Shown piece by piece: positions 22,313 to 31,127 of a stretch of DNA of 64,000 nt. The notes under the pieces are model-generated. The model saw only the letters and a list, made by a program, of their open reading frames with translations. It did not search any database and was not told the DNA's origin. Each line of letters begins with the position of its first letter. Position 1 is the stretch's first letter. Position numbers and translations under genes: made by a program. This DNA is from Mucilaginibacter sp. UBA5151 (GTDB taxonomy: Bacteria; Bacteroidota; Bacteroidia; Sphingobacteriales; Sphingobacteriaceae): positions 62,001 to 126,000 of the forward strand of contig DHXR01000054.1 of assembly GCA_002413785.1 (NCBI GenBank), written 5' to 3'.

Positions 22313-23130
22313 CCAATCATTATTTTGAAAATGAGCTGGTTAAACTTCATTATTATAAGTTTGGCGAAGGGCAACAAAACATGCTATGTTTTCACGGTTA
22401 TGGGATGCATGGCAAGCAATTTAAAATTTTAGAAACCACACTGGGTTCAAAATATACCTTTTACGGATTCGATCTTTTTTTTCATAAAGAAACCAAATTA
22501 GCTGACCAAAGCTTACAGGCTGTTAAAAAAGGAATCAGCAAGAAAGAACTGGCCGCCCTGTTTGCCGATTTTTGCAGGCATGAAGGGATAGAACGATTTT
22601 CGGTTATCGGGTATTCTATGGGCACACACTTTGCGACTATAGTTGTTGAAGAGTTAGCGCCAATGGTTGATGAATATATTATTGCGGCACCATCAAGTTT
22701 AAACCCCGGCACGCTCATCCCGTTTTTCAGTAAAAACAAAACCGGGAACAAAATTTTAGAGAAGATAGCCCTGAACAAAAACGCGTTAAGGAGCATGCTT
22801 AAACTTTTCAAAAGGCTTAAGTTTATAAATAATGACGACTATAAAATACTATACAATGAAATCGGCACACCCGAACTCAGGTTTAATTTTTATGCCTGTT
22901 TTACCTATTTGCGCTTTTTAGAAACTGATGAACCTCATTTATTACAGGTGCTTGAAGAACAAAACATAAAAAGCATATTTGTATTTGGCAAACGCGATAA
23001 ATCATTTCCGCCCGGCATTGGGGATGCTTTTATTGCAAAACTAAAACAAGCCGATGTAATTATTTTAGATGAAAGTCACGAGATGATAAAAAAGAGTTTC
23101 GTAACAGCATTAACAAAATTGTTATTATGA
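22309..23130 (+). CDS. Alpha/beta hydrolase
   Basis: A 273-residue alpha/beta hydrolase: oxyanion region CFHGYGMHG, nucleophile elbow GYSMG with Ser103, acid in FGKRDKSFP and His in DESHEMI. No signal peptide. In this operon it may be a thioesterase releasing product from the ACP or an acyltransferase, but the sequence gives no specificity. It overlaps both neighbours by 4 bases, so it is made in step with the acyl-chain enzymes. Confidence 0.85.
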   Translation: MTNHYFENELVKLHYYKFGEGQQNMLCFHGYGMHGKQFKILETTLGSKYTFYGFDLFFHKETKLADQSLQAVKKGISKKELAALFADFCRHEGIERFSVIGYSMGTHFATIVVEELAPMVDEYIIAAPSSLNPGTLIPFFSKNKTGNKILEKIALNKNALRSMLKLFKRLKFINNDDYKILYNEIGTPELRFNFYACFTYLRFLETDEPHLLQVLEEQNIKSIFVFGKRDKSFPPGIGDAFIAKLKQADVIILDESHEMIKKSFVTALTKLLL

Positions 23131-23798
23131 TAATCAAAGCAAAACCTCTTCCTTTCTTCCTTATCAGGTGGGGGGCGTTAATACTGACCTGGTTTTTCAG
23201 AAGGCGTTTTAATAAGATGATCATTGTTAATGATATCGAAATAAAACGGGGTCATTCTTATATCTTAATGTGCAATCATTTTGCCTTTCTGGATGGTTTT
23301 TTTGCCATTTACCTGTACTTTAAGTTCATCAACAAAAAACAAAAGTTAAAGGGTTTATATACCATGTCGGTAAAAAAGCAGATGGAGAAAAAACCCTGGC
23401 TAAAATATACCGGCTCCTTTTCTGTAGAACCCGGCACCCGGTCGGTTGATGAAACATTAAACTATGCCGCGGAGCTATTAAACCAACCCGGCAATATCCT
23501 GCTTTATTTTCCGCAGGGGAATTTAGAATCCATTAACATAAGGCATATCGAATTTAAGGATGGCATTTACGAAATTGTATATCGGATTAAAGGTAATTGC
23601 CAGCTGATTTGGAGCAGCAACCTGATTGAATATTTTGAAAGCACCAAACCATCCACCTATTTCAACCTGTTAGATTGCGGCACCAACCACGATTTTGATT
23701 TTGAGGCGTTAAAGAAAAAAGTGAACGAGCATCATTTGCAGGCTATGAAGAAGAATGTAAGATTTACTGAAGAGACGGGGGAGATTAGCCCCGTTTAA
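23127..23798 (+). CDS. PlsC-like lysophospholipid acyltransferase family protein
   Basis: A 223-residue protein with an N-terminal hydrophobic segment (residues 8-25) and the acyltransferase motif His-x4-Asp (CNHFAFLDG, His51 and Asp56) plus LLYFPQGN, a variant of the FPEG motif. Enzymes of this family move acyl chains from ACP or CoA to a lysolipid or other hydroxyl at the inner membrane. As the last gene of the operon it probably places the operon's special acyl chain on its acceptor (inference). It ends 6 bases from the convergent TPR gene. Confidence 0.85.
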   Translation: MIIKAKPLPFFLIRWGALILTWFFRRRFNKMIIVNDIEIKRGHSYILMCNHFAFLDGFFAIYLYFKFINKKQKLKGLYTMSVKKQMEKKPWLKYTGSFSVEPGTRSVDETLNYAAELLNQPGNILLYFPQGNLESINIRHIEFKDGIYEIVYRIKGNCQLIWSSNLIEYFESTKPSTYFNLLDCGTNHDFDFEALKKKVNEHHLQAMKKNVRFTEETGEISPV

Positions 23799-23804
23799 CG
23801 GGTC

Positions 23805-25286
23805 CTACTCCCCTATCCTCTTCAGCCCTGCCTTTGCATCATTATCTATATCGTTCTGATATTGGTGGTCGCGCATATCAAGCGCTTGGTTGTAGTAATC
23901 TCCTGCCCTTTTATAATCCCTCTTTCCTTCATAAATACGGCCTATGCTTAATGCGGCATTGGCGGAATAATAATAGCGGGTTGCTTTGCCAAGGTTAATA
24001 GCCCGCTGGTAGTTTAAAACAGCTTCGCTAAGTTTGTCGGTTTTATCATAAATCCTGCCGAGGCGGTAATAATATTCGGTTTTATCCCTTAATAATTTCA
24101 CGCTGCTTACATCTTTATTCGTCAGCTGGGCCAATGCCTTGCCGTAATAACCCCCATCAAAATAAAACCTGGCTTTTAACAGGTCAATCTCGGGCTTTAC
24201 ATCATTTGCTTCGCTTAAAGCGAGCTGATCTTTTTCATCAATAACATAGCCCCTGCTTTTAACCATTTTTATGTACGAAGTATATTTCTCCGGATCATTT
24301 TGCAGCAGATAATAGTAGGAAATTTTTAAACAGGCGTCTTTTATGTAGTTCGTCCCTCTAAACTCCTTAACAAACGCAAATAATGCCGAAGGGCTTTCAT
24401 TATCCAAACGGTTTAGTTTGGCGCAACCTAACAGGTAATCAATTGCGGGCAGTTTAATATATTCATTTGATTTTGGCGCGGCTTCCAGAAAAATTATGGC
24501 ATTATCATTATGGGCAGTTTTTGATGCCACATAACCTTGTAAATAAGCTTTGAGTAAACTATTACTGTCCATTTCGGATAAATAGCCGATCAGTTTGGTG
24601 TAGTCGTTTACGTTGTGGAGTACGTTTATATTAATACTGCAAATGAAGAAGATTACCTCGTTATTATAATAACTGTACTTTGTTTTTGGCAGTTCGGCTT
24701 TAAGCGCTTCGAGCTGTTTTATGCCGGACTGAACATTGCCGCTCATCCCCAAAAAGCGGGTGATGCTTTTTAAGTTTGCAGGTATGGAGCCGAAAACAAC
24801 ATCTACCAGGGCCAAACTTTTGCGGTTCGGCAAAAAACCCGGGAATTTTCCGGCATTTTCCTTTAACAAATTACCCGCCTTTTTTGCGTCAAGGGAAGAG
24901 GAGACGTAATCGCCAAACCTTGCCTTTAAAAACGACCATTGTATATAAACCTCCGCCTGTGAAAAAAGATAATACGGAGATTTACTGTCATTATTTTCCA
25001 GAGCTGATAGCCTGGCCGATCTGTTATCCTTTAGCTTTTCATAATCGGTTTTGCTCTCCGAGGCCAGCAAACTAAAATAATCTATATAATTATCCAGTAA
25101 AACAGTAATTCCGTTTTGCGGGTTTTGTGCTTTTTCTTTTTGGATCAGCAATTTTGCCTCGTTCATTTTCAGGCTTAAAATGGCTTTATAAGCTTCAATA
25201 CAATTGGCGTCAAAATTAAAATTTGCCTTTGCTGATAGCGTACAGGTAAGTAAAAAAAGTAACAGCAGCAGATATTTTCTGATCAT
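23805..25286 (-). CDS. Secreted TPR-repeat protein
   Basis: A 493-residue protein from the ATG at 25284-25286, chosen because it gives a clean signal peptide (MIRKYLLLLLFLLTCTLSAKA). A longer frame to 25544 runs through the antisense of a decayed gene and is not credible. The C-terminal 80 residues contain clear TPR motifs (YYRLGRIYDKTDKLSEAVLNY, AALSIGRIYEGKRDYKRAGDYY, quoted in parts); the middle is helical and probably made of degenerate TPRs. It is expected in the periplasm or on the surface as a binding scaffold. It reads against both the fatty-acid-like operon and the polysaccharide locus. Confidence 0.8.
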   Translation of the reverse strand: MIRKYLLLLLFLLTCTLSAKANFNFDANCIEAYKAILSLKMNEAKLLIQKEKAQNPQNGITVLLDNYIDYFSLLASESKTDYEKLKDNRSARLSALENNDSKSPYYLFSQAEVYIQWSFLKARFGDYVSSSLDAKKAGNLLKENAGKFPGFLPNRKSLALVDVVFGSIPANLKSITRFLGMSGNVQSGIKQLEALKAELPKTKYSYYNNEVIFFICSININVLHNVNDYTKLIGYLSEMDSNSLLKAYLQGYVASKTAHNDNAIIFLEAAPKSNEYIKLPAIDYLLGCAKLNRLDNESPSALFAFVKEFRGTNYIKDACLKISYYYLLQNDPEKYTSYIKMVKSRGYVIDEKDQLALSEANDVKPEIDLLKARFYFDGGYYGKALAQLTNKDVSSVKLLRDKTEYYYRLGRIYDKTDKLSEAVLNYQRAINLGKATRYYYSANAALSIGRIYEGKRDYKRAGDYYNQALDMRDHQYQNDIDNDAKAGLKRIGE

Positions 25287-25713
25287 GATGCGCCAAAGAT
25301 ATTGAAAAATAAAATTAAAGATATTGCAACCCATTATATTGCAGCGATTATGGAACAAAACCCTGATGGCCCTTACGCACTTTCGGGTTATTCTTTTGGT
25401 GGTATAATTGCTTTTGAAATGGCCCGGCAACTGGAAGCATTGGGTAAAGAAGTAAAAATGCTGGCTACTATATACCCTATCTTTCAGCAGTGGCTTTAAA
25501 TATACCATAATTGAAAAAGGCACAAACATAAAACGGAAGATCATCAGACTTTACTGGAAATTAAGGTACGGCAAAAATCAAAACCATGCCGGTATTTTCG
25601 GTTACTCGAACAAGGTTGATGAGATGAACGAATATGCCGAATTTAAGGCACCGAATGATAAAATATTTGCCGCCGAACTACAAAAATGCCTTGATGAAGC
25701 AATAAAAAAGTAA
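25281..25713 (+). pseudogene. Remnant of an NRPS-type thioesterase domain
   Basis: The first frame reads DAPKILKNKIKDIATHYIA, then GPYALSGYSFGGIIAFEMARQ and GKEVKMLA, closely matching the thioesterase of the intact NRPS-like gene at 36527 (GPYALAGYSLGGTIAYEMARQ, GKEVKILA). It stops at 25499. Homology continues in another frame from about 25488: RKIIRLYWKL, GIFGYSNKVDEM (intact gene RKLIRLYWKF, GFFSYDNEIDEA). About 70 codons are then missing before the tail KAPNDKIFAAELQKCLDEA, with TAA at 25711-25713. The 5' adenylation and carrier parts are gone and the left end overlaps the TPR gene start. It is clearly dead, and sits 16 bases before the Sfp-type transferase that once served it (inference). 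Confidence 0.85.
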
Positions 25714-25729
25714 ATTCGCCATCTCAAAA

Positions 25730-26485
25730 ATGGCCCGTATTAAAATCTATATCCAATATTTAGCTGATATTACCTGGAATAACGCAGCAACCTGCGGATT
25801 TTCAATAAACAACGGGGTTGACGTATGGAGAATTGGCATAAATTCCAGTTTATCGCAACTCAACAACTTTTTAGCGGTAATGCCCCCTGATGAAATTGCC
25901 AGGGCCAACAGGTATTTTTATACCAAAGACAAACACAGGTTTATTATCAGCCGGGGCGCAGTCCGGAATATTTTGGGAAAGTATTTGGGCCTGCCCGCTG
26001 CATCAATTGAATTTGAGACCGGCGGCAATAAAAAACCCCATATAAAAAACACAAATAATATTAACGTGCATTATAACATTTCCCACTCGGGCGACTGGAT
26101 ATTACTTGCAATTTCAAATTCGCCCATTGGAGCAGATACCGAACAGGTCATCCAGGGTTATAGTTACAAGGATGTATTGCCGGGTAACTTTAGTGAGGCA
26201 GAAACAGAATATATAAATCAAACCTCACCGGTTGAACGCTTTTTCACCTTATGGACCCGAAAGGAGGCATTAACAAAGGCAACCGGAAAAGGCCTTGATG
26301 ATGATCTTAAACTAATACCCGCACTTGATGGCACGCACTTTGTAGAAAGTAAAACAATATCATCAGATGACGACTGGCTGATAAGCACATTTCAGTTAGC
26401 TGAAAATTATTCAGCAAGTGTTGCCTGCTCTTCAAAAGTTGATGTTATCAGTTTCCGGGATGTTGATTTTACAAATATTATTTAA
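25730..26485 (+). CDS. Sfp-type 4'-phosphopantetheinyl transferase
   Basis: A 251-residue two-lobed transferase of the Sfp/Gsp class: RFIISRGAVRNILGKYLG, NISHSGDWILLAIS, the metal motif IGADTEQ (usually IGVDIE; the Asp and Glu are kept) and FFTLWTRKEALTKATGKGL with the catalytic WxxKEA...K. Such enzymes activate carrier domains of NRPS and PKS. Its likely client is the carrier domain of the NRPS-like enzyme at 36527, and formerly the decayed gene directly upstream. It is distinct from the AcpS-like enzyme at 21902, so the region encodes two transferases from different families. The first 25 residues have no family match, so a later start is possible. Confidence 0.9.
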   Translation: MARIKIYIQYLADITWNNAATCGFSINNGVDVWRIGINSSLSQLNNFLAVMPPDEIARANRYFYTKDKHRFIISRGAVRNILGKYLGLPAASIEFETGGNKKPHIKNTNNINVHYNISHSGDWILLAISNSPIGADTEQVIQGYSYKDVLPGNFSEAETEYINQTSPVERFFTLWTRKEALTKATGKGLDDDLKLIPALDGTHFVESKTISSDDDWLISTFQLAENYSASVACSSKVDVISFRDVDFTNII

Positions 26486-26599
26486 GCTTGCTGGTATTTT
26501 ATTTCATTATAAAACTGACTGCCCGCCCATAGTTTTTTTACAACCTTTCCCAACAAAATACGTAATCAGGAGAAATCCATAATATAAAATTAACAGACA

Positions 26600-26989
26600 A
26601 TGAAAAAGAAAATACTAATTGTTGATGATGACTTAAGTATTTTAAAACTCCTTAATTTTATTCTCTCAAAAGAATATGATATAGTTGTAAAAAACAATGG
26701 CATGGATGCGTTTTCGTGGCTCGAAGACGGGAATATTCCCGAATTAATTATATCTGACCTGCAAATGCCATATTTTGACGGTCAATCATTCGTTAAAAAT
26801 GTTAAAATAAGTGGACTGTTCCGCGATATACCTGTAATTGTGCTTTCCGCCGCATACGATTTGGAGGATCAGGTAAATAATATGCCTTTTCAGGTTGATG
26901 CTTATATACCAAAACCATTCAATCCTACATCATTAAAATCAGCAATTCATCAAATATTAAATATTTATGATGCATCACATAGCAACTGA
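26600..26989 (+). CDS. Stand-alone response-regulator receiver (CheY-like)
   Basis: A 129-residue single receiver domain: acidic pocket VDDD at residues 9-11, phosphoacceptor Asp53 in IISDLQMP, and the conserved Lys in YIPKPF. There is no output domain, so it must act by protein contact. It overlaps by 23 bases the gene for a sugar transferase whose own N-terminal receiver-like domain lacks the phosphoacceptor, which suggests the two proteins interact. It opens the polysaccharide locus. Its kinase is unknown; the orphan kinase at 16753 is a candidate. Confidence 0.9.
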   Translation: MKKKILIVDDDLSILKLLNFILSKEYDIVVKNNGMDAFSWLEDGNIPELIISDLQMPYFDGQSFVKNVKISGLFRDIPVIVLSAAYDLEDQVNNMPFQVDAYIPKPFNPTSLKSAIHQILNIYDASHSN

Positions 26990-28055
26990 ATGGAATGAAA
27001 ATGCAGGTTTGCATACCGGGATTGCTTATTCGGGATTGGAATTGAAAGATTTAGCAGCAACCGAACTTAACTCTTATTTTCAAATAAAATTTAACGACTC
27101 ACTGGCTCAACTCGAAGAATATTTAGGTAACCAATCCATATTGACCATCCCCGAAATTATTTTGATTGAAGTTGATGAAAACGGGGAATGTTTTTCGCTA
27201 ATTGAACATTTAAAAAAGAATTTCCTATTTAACGGGGTTATTATTGTCCTGATTTCACTTTCAAACGACAAGGGCTTAAAGCAAAAAGCCATGCAGCTAA
27301 AAGTGCATGATTTTTATATCTATCCTTTTCCGATGTCGGATTTGCGTGAAAGGTTAAATTTTTTAGTGAAGTTCAAATTAATTAAACCTAAATTAATTGA
27401 TATTTCACAGGAAGTTGATGTTAAATACAGAATGCCCTTTAGCAAACGACTGTTGGATATACTTATTTCGGGTATCATGCTTTTAATACTTTCACCGGTT
27501 TTGCTGATTGTAGCAATCGCTATAAAACTGGATTCAAAAGGGGCTGTAATTTACAAAAGCAAACGCGTTGGCACCGGTTATAAGGTATTTGATTTTTACA
27601 AATTCAGGTCAATGCGTACCGATGCCGATAAATTGCTTATTGAGTTATCAACACAAAATCAGTACGCAAAAGAGGATGGGGGCACAAAAGCCGCATTTGT
27701 TAAAATTAAAGACGATCCGCGTATTACAAAACTTGGTAATTTTTTACGAAATTCGAGCCTTGACGAATTGCCTCAGTTATTTAATATTTTGTTGGGCGAT
27801 ATGTCATTGGTTGGAAACAGGCCGTTACCTGTTTATGAAGCAGAAATGCTGACATCAAACGAATGGTCGATGCGTTTTTTGGGGCCTGCCGGATTAACCG
27901 GCTTATGGCAGATCACTAAGCGCGGCAAGGTGGATATGTCTGAACGTGAAAGAAAAAAATTAGATAACTTTTATGCTCAGAACCATTCTTTCTGGCTTGA
28001 TATGAAAATTCTGATCAGAACTGTGCCTGCTGTTTTTCAGAAAGAAAAAGTTTAA
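26967..28055 (+). CDS. Initiating sugar-phosphate transferase with N-terminal pseudo-receiver
   Basis: Residues 155-362 are a bacterial sugar transferase (phosphoglycosyltransferase of WcaJ/PssY type): KRLLDILISGIMLLILSPVLL membrane-dipping helix (quoted in parts), KSKRVGTGYKVFDFYKFRSM, SLDELPQLFNILLGDMSLVG and NRPLPVYE. It transfers a sugar phosphate to undecaprenyl phosphate, the first step of a repeat unit. Residues about 15-135 resemble a receiver domain (PEIILIEVDENGE, VIIVLISLS, DFYIYPFP), but the phosphoacceptor is Glu68 instead of Asp and the conserved Lys is Tyr119, so it cannot be phosphorylated normally. It replaces the multi-pass N-terminus of WcaJ. Start ATG 26967 or 26970. Confidence 0.9.
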   Translation: MMHHIATEWNENAGLHTGIAYSGLELKDLAATELNSYFQIKFNDSLAQLEEYLGNQSILTIPEIILIEVDENGECFSLIEHLKKNFLFNGVIIVLISLSNDKGLKQKAMQLKVHDFYIYPFPMSDLRERLNFLVKFKLIKPKLIDISQEVDVKYRMPFSKRLLDILISGIMLLILSPVLLIVAIAIKLDSKGAVIYKSKRVGTGYKVFDFYKFRSMRTDADKLLIELSTQNQYAKEDGGTKAAFVKIKDDPRITKLGNFLRNSSLDELPQLFNILLGDMSLVGNRPLPVYEAEMLTSNEWSMRFLGPAGLTGLWQITKRGKVDMSERERKKLDNFYAQNHSFWLDMKILIRTVPAVFQKEKV

Positions 28056-28059
28056 ACAA

Positions 28060-28746
28060 ATGAATAATAAATTAAAAGTATTTTGCCTCTCATTATTTAT
28101 TTTAACTTTTGCCTCTAACTTATACGCACAGGAAACTATTTTCCATGATTTATCCTACCCCTACCTCGAAAAACTCATTGCTACTGCCAAAAAGAATTAC
28201 CCGCAGGTAAAAGTATTGGAGGAACAGGTTAATATTGCAAGGAGTACCTTTCATCAGTCAGGTTTTGGTTGGCTTGATGCTTTTAACGCTTCATATATTT
28301 ACAGTCCGCAAGGCGCAACAACTACCAGCGCCACCAATCCAATAATTTTTAACGGTCTTCAACTGGTAGCTACTGTAAGTTTAGGTTCACTTTTTGAACG
28401 GCCCTATACCATTCATAATGCCAGGGAAGCTGTTAAAGTTGTTGAGTACCAGCAGGAACAATACTTTTTAACAATAGAAGCCAATGTAAAACGCTTTTAT
28501 TTTGCCTACTTAGAGGCACAGGCAGATTTGCGTAACAAGGTAAATGCCGTTCAGGATGCAAGTACGGCTGTAAACCAACTGAAACATACATTTGAAAGAG
28601 GAGAAACTACGTTTCAGGTTTATAGTGAAGCGTTAAATAATCTTTATAATCAAACCTCATTCAGGTTGCAGTCTGAATTGGCCGTATTTACTGCCAAAAC
28701 CAACCTTGAGGAACTTTTGGGGGCCAAGCTGGAAAGTATAAAATAA
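28060..28746 (+). CDS. Half-length TolC-family outer-membrane factor
   Basis: A 228-residue protein with a signal peptide (MNNKLKVFCLSLFILTFASNLYAQ). The mature part has the long helices and a beta hairpin of one outer-membrane-factor repeat (PYLEKLIATAKKNYPQVKVLEEQ, NAREAVKVVEYQQEQYF, TFERGETTFQVYSEALNNL, quoted in parts). TolC proteins have two such repeats and 400 or more residues, so this is half size and would need to assemble as a multimer or serve as an adaptor. It lies before the Wzc-like gene, where other loci encode a Wza export protein; no Wza/SLBB gene is visible in the window. Confidence 0.75.
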   Translation: MNNKLKVFCLSLFILTFASNLYAQETIFHDLSYPYLEKLIATAKKNYPQVKVLEEQVNIARSTFHQSGFGWLDAFNASYIYSPQGATTTSATNPIIFNGLQLVATVSLGSLFERPYTIHNAREAVKVVEYQQEQYFLTIEANVKRFYFAYLEAQADLRNKVNAVQDASTAVNQLKHTFERGETTFQVYSEALNNLYNQTSFRLQSELAVFTAKTNLEELLGAKLESIK

Positions 28747-28749
28747 ATA

Positions 28750-30912
28750 ATGGAACTATCATCTTATTTTTCTCTTTTAGGCAAATATAAATACATCATA
28801 ATTATCATTGTTCTGGCAACGGTAACTGGTTCGTACTTTCTTGTCAAAAACCTTCCCGGCGAATATATTTCAAGTACACAAATAGCAACCGGTATTGTTG
28901 ATGCTTCGAGGCACCTTTTAGATAAGGACAACACACCCAACGCGCAGCAGGATCAGATAACAAGGGAATTCAGTAATTTAACAGAGATCATTAAATTAAA
29001 AAAACTCATTGATAATGTTTCCTATCAACTGATTATTCACGATCTGAGCAGCCCCCGCCCGTTCAGAAAGCTTAACCATCAGTTTAAAGGCCTGAGTCAG
29101 CCTGCCATTGAGCACGCGCTTCAGGTTTTCAGGTATAAACTTAAAAACGGGGAACCTTTATCACTATATAATAAGGATGAAAGCGGCTTGAACCAGTTGC
29201 TTATCTCCATGAAATATGATGAAAGGGACCTAAGAAAAGACCTTACAGTTGACCGCGACGGGGAGAGCGATTTTATTACAATAACTTTTACCTCCGAAAA
29301 TCCGGAGCTATCCCCTTTTGTTGTTAATACACTTTGTAAGGAGTTTCTCGACTATTACACCGTAAACGTTAAACAAAACGAATCAAATGCCATTGATTTT
29401 TTGTCAAAATTGCTTGATGAAAAAAGGAATGCCCTTAGTCAAAAAAAGGATTCGTTACAGCAGTACAAAATTAAAAATGGCATATTAAACCTTGATGACC
29501 AGGCCAAAGACATTTTCGCACAAATTTTGGTTTATAAAGACAAAAAAATTGAAGCCGAACGAACAATTTCCTCCTATGATGGGGCTGTTAAAGCCATAAA
29601 TGACAGGTTTGATCCGCAAAACCGCAAATACATTGAATCAACCATAAGTCAGTACAACCAGGCTATTACAAATACGGAAGATCAGTTACGCACGCTGAAT
29701 GATCAATATGTCCATAGCGGGTTTAATCCAACTTATAAACCAACCTTAGATTCTTTACAAAAGCAACTTACTGCCGAAATTGATAACACCTCGGATAGAT
29801 ACATCACCAACCCGCTGGTAAATAAGGACAACCTGGTCGCAAAAAAACTGGAACTTGAAGTTAGCCGCGATCTTGCAAAGTATAGTGTACAGGCTATTGA
29901 CAAAGAACTTGATGATTTGAGCGCCAGATTTAAAAGACTGGTACCTTTTGACGCTACCGTGAAAACATACGAGTATGATGTTACCATCGCGAGCCAGGAG
30001 TACCTTGACGTATTGAATAAATACAATGCCATCAACCTGCAGTCAAATTTTTCTATCAAACTGATGCAGGTTGAAGCTGCTACGCCGGACGTAGCCGAAC
30101 CATCAAAAAAAATGCTGCTTATCGTGCTGAGCGGATTAGTTAGTTTGTTTTTGTGCCTGGTGGTGCTATTTATACTTTATTATCTTGATGATAATATAAA
30201 AGAACCCATTGATCTGGTAAACAGAACACAGTTACCTTTACTTGGCTCATTAAACTTTATAAGCGGGCCAATGCCTGATCTGAAAAAGCTTTGGGATGTT
30301 GAAAACAGACAAAGGATGCAGCAATTTAAAGAATTATTGAGATCCGTACGGTTTGAAATTGACCAGGAACTAAAAGGCGGGAAAATCCTGGGGGTTACCA
30401 GCCTTGCAGCAGGAGAAGGCAAAACACTGCTGGCTACCAGTTTAGCTTACTCGTATTCGGCAATTAATAAAAAAGTTTTATTGATAGATGGTAATTTTAA
30501 CAATCCGTCTATCAGTAAAAGCATTCAGCCAAAAGTTTATGTTGAAGATTATTTCAGAAACAGCGCATATATCGAACGCGATAATAATTCCATAGGTGTA
30601 TTAGGTAACCGTGGCGGCGATGTTACCCTGTTAGAAATTAATGATGAACAGCATATTCAAAATGAACTGAACGATTTAAAGTTGGGATATGACATTATAA
30701 TAATAGACCTGCCCCCGCTTGATTCGCTGAACATGTCAAAAGAGTGGATATTATTTACAAATAAAACAATATCAGTTTTTGAGGCTGATAAAAGTATTTC
30801 CCGGTCACAAGGTCAGTATATTGACTATCTGAAACTCCTGAATAATAAATTTGCCGGTTGGGTTTTAAACAAAGCTGCAATAAATACCCATTCAAAAAAA
30901 GCAAAAAGCTAA
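28750..30912 (+). CDS. Wzc-like polysaccharide co-polymerase with ATPase domain
   Basis: A 720-residue inner-membrane protein: membrane helix 1 (about 14-32), a long periplasmic Wzz-like coiled-coil region (about 200-420), helix 2 (about 452-475), then a cytoplasmic CpsD/Wzc-type P-loop domain with Walker A AAGEGKTLLA, Walker A' VLLIDGNF (usually VLLIDAD) and Walker B IIIIDLPPLDS. The C-terminus (LNKAAINTHSKKAKS) has no tyrosine cluster, so cycling by autophosphorylation as in Wzc is doubtful. It controls polymerisation and export of the polysaccharide together with the neighbouring polymerase. It begins 3 bases after the outer-membrane-factor gene. Confidence 0.9.
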   Translation: MELSSYFSLLGKYKYIIIIIVLATVTGSYFLVKNLPGEYISSTQIATGIVDASRHLLDKDNTPNAQQDQITREFSNLTEIIKLKKLIDNVSYQLIIHDLSSPRPFRKLNHQFKGLSQPAIEHALQVFRYKLKNGEPLSLYNKDESGLNQLLISMKYDERDLRKDLTVDRDGESDFITITFTSENPELSPFVVNTLCKEFLDYYTVNVKQNESNAIDFLSKLLDEKRNALSQKKDSLQQYKIKNGILNLDDQAKDIFAQILVYKDKKIEAERTISSYDGAVKAINDRFDPQNRKYIESTISQYNQAITNTEDQLRTLNDQYVHSGFNPTYKPTLDSLQKQLTAEIDNTSDRYITNPLVNKDNLVAKKLELEVSRDLAKYSVQAIDKELDDLSARFKRLVPFDATVKTYEYDVTIASQEYLDVLNKYNAINLQSNFSIKLMQVEAATPDVAEPSKKMLLIVLSGLVSLFLCLVVLFILYYLDDNIKEPIDLVNRTQLPLLGSLNFISGPMPDLKKLWDVENRQRMQQFKELLRSVRFEIDQELKGGKILGVTSLAAGEGKTLLATSLAYSYSAINKKVLLIDGNFNNPSISKSIQPKVYVEDYFRNSAYIERDNNSIGVLGNRGGDVTLLEINDEQHIQNELNDLKLGYDIIIIDLPPLDSLNMSKEWILFTNKTISVFEADKSISRSQGQYIDYLKLLNNKFAGWVLNKAAINTHSKKAKS

Positions 30913-30969
30913 TTTAGCTGTCATATTGCCGGGGTTGTTCATTTTAACTATTTTGATGTATTGTTAGCG

Positions 30970-31107
30970 ATGAAAATTGAACATAAAAAAAAAGCGGCTG
31001 ATCCTTTTAAAGATTTAACCACATTACAAAAGCGTAGTCTTACAGTTGCTATTATAGTTGCTTTTGCAGGGATTTTTGTTTGGTTTTTAAAGATTCTATT
31101 TTTTTAA
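30970..31107 (+). CDS. 45-residue single-pass membrane protein in the polysaccharide locus
   Basis: ATG at 30970 opens a frame of 45 codons ending in TAA at 31105-31107. The product has a basic, soluble N-terminus (MKIEHKKKAADPFKDLTTL) and one C-terminal membrane helix (SLTVAIIVAFAGIFVWFLK), a tail-anchored layout with basic residues inside. It occupies the gap between the Wzc-like and polymerase genes, all on the same strand, leaving 57 and 20 bases on its sides. The organised topology and position suggest a real gene, perhaps a small partner of the polymerase or co-polymerase. I recognise no family. Confidence 0.6.
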   Translation: MKIEHKKKAADPFKDLTTLQKRSLTVAIIVAFAGIFVWFLKILFF

Positions 31108-31127
31108 TACTATTACTGCTCAAATAA

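Noticed and set aside
18168..23798. Flexirubin/dialkylresorcinol or aryl polyene cluster
   Set aside because: No DarA/DarB-type proteins, tyrosine ammonia-lyase, or second ketosynthase/chain-length-factor gene is present; the enoyl reductase points to saturated chains.
25287..25544. N-terminal extension of the TPR protein by about 86 residues
   Set aside because: The extension is antisense to the thioesterase remnant, and the ATG at 25284-25286 gives a proper signal peptide.
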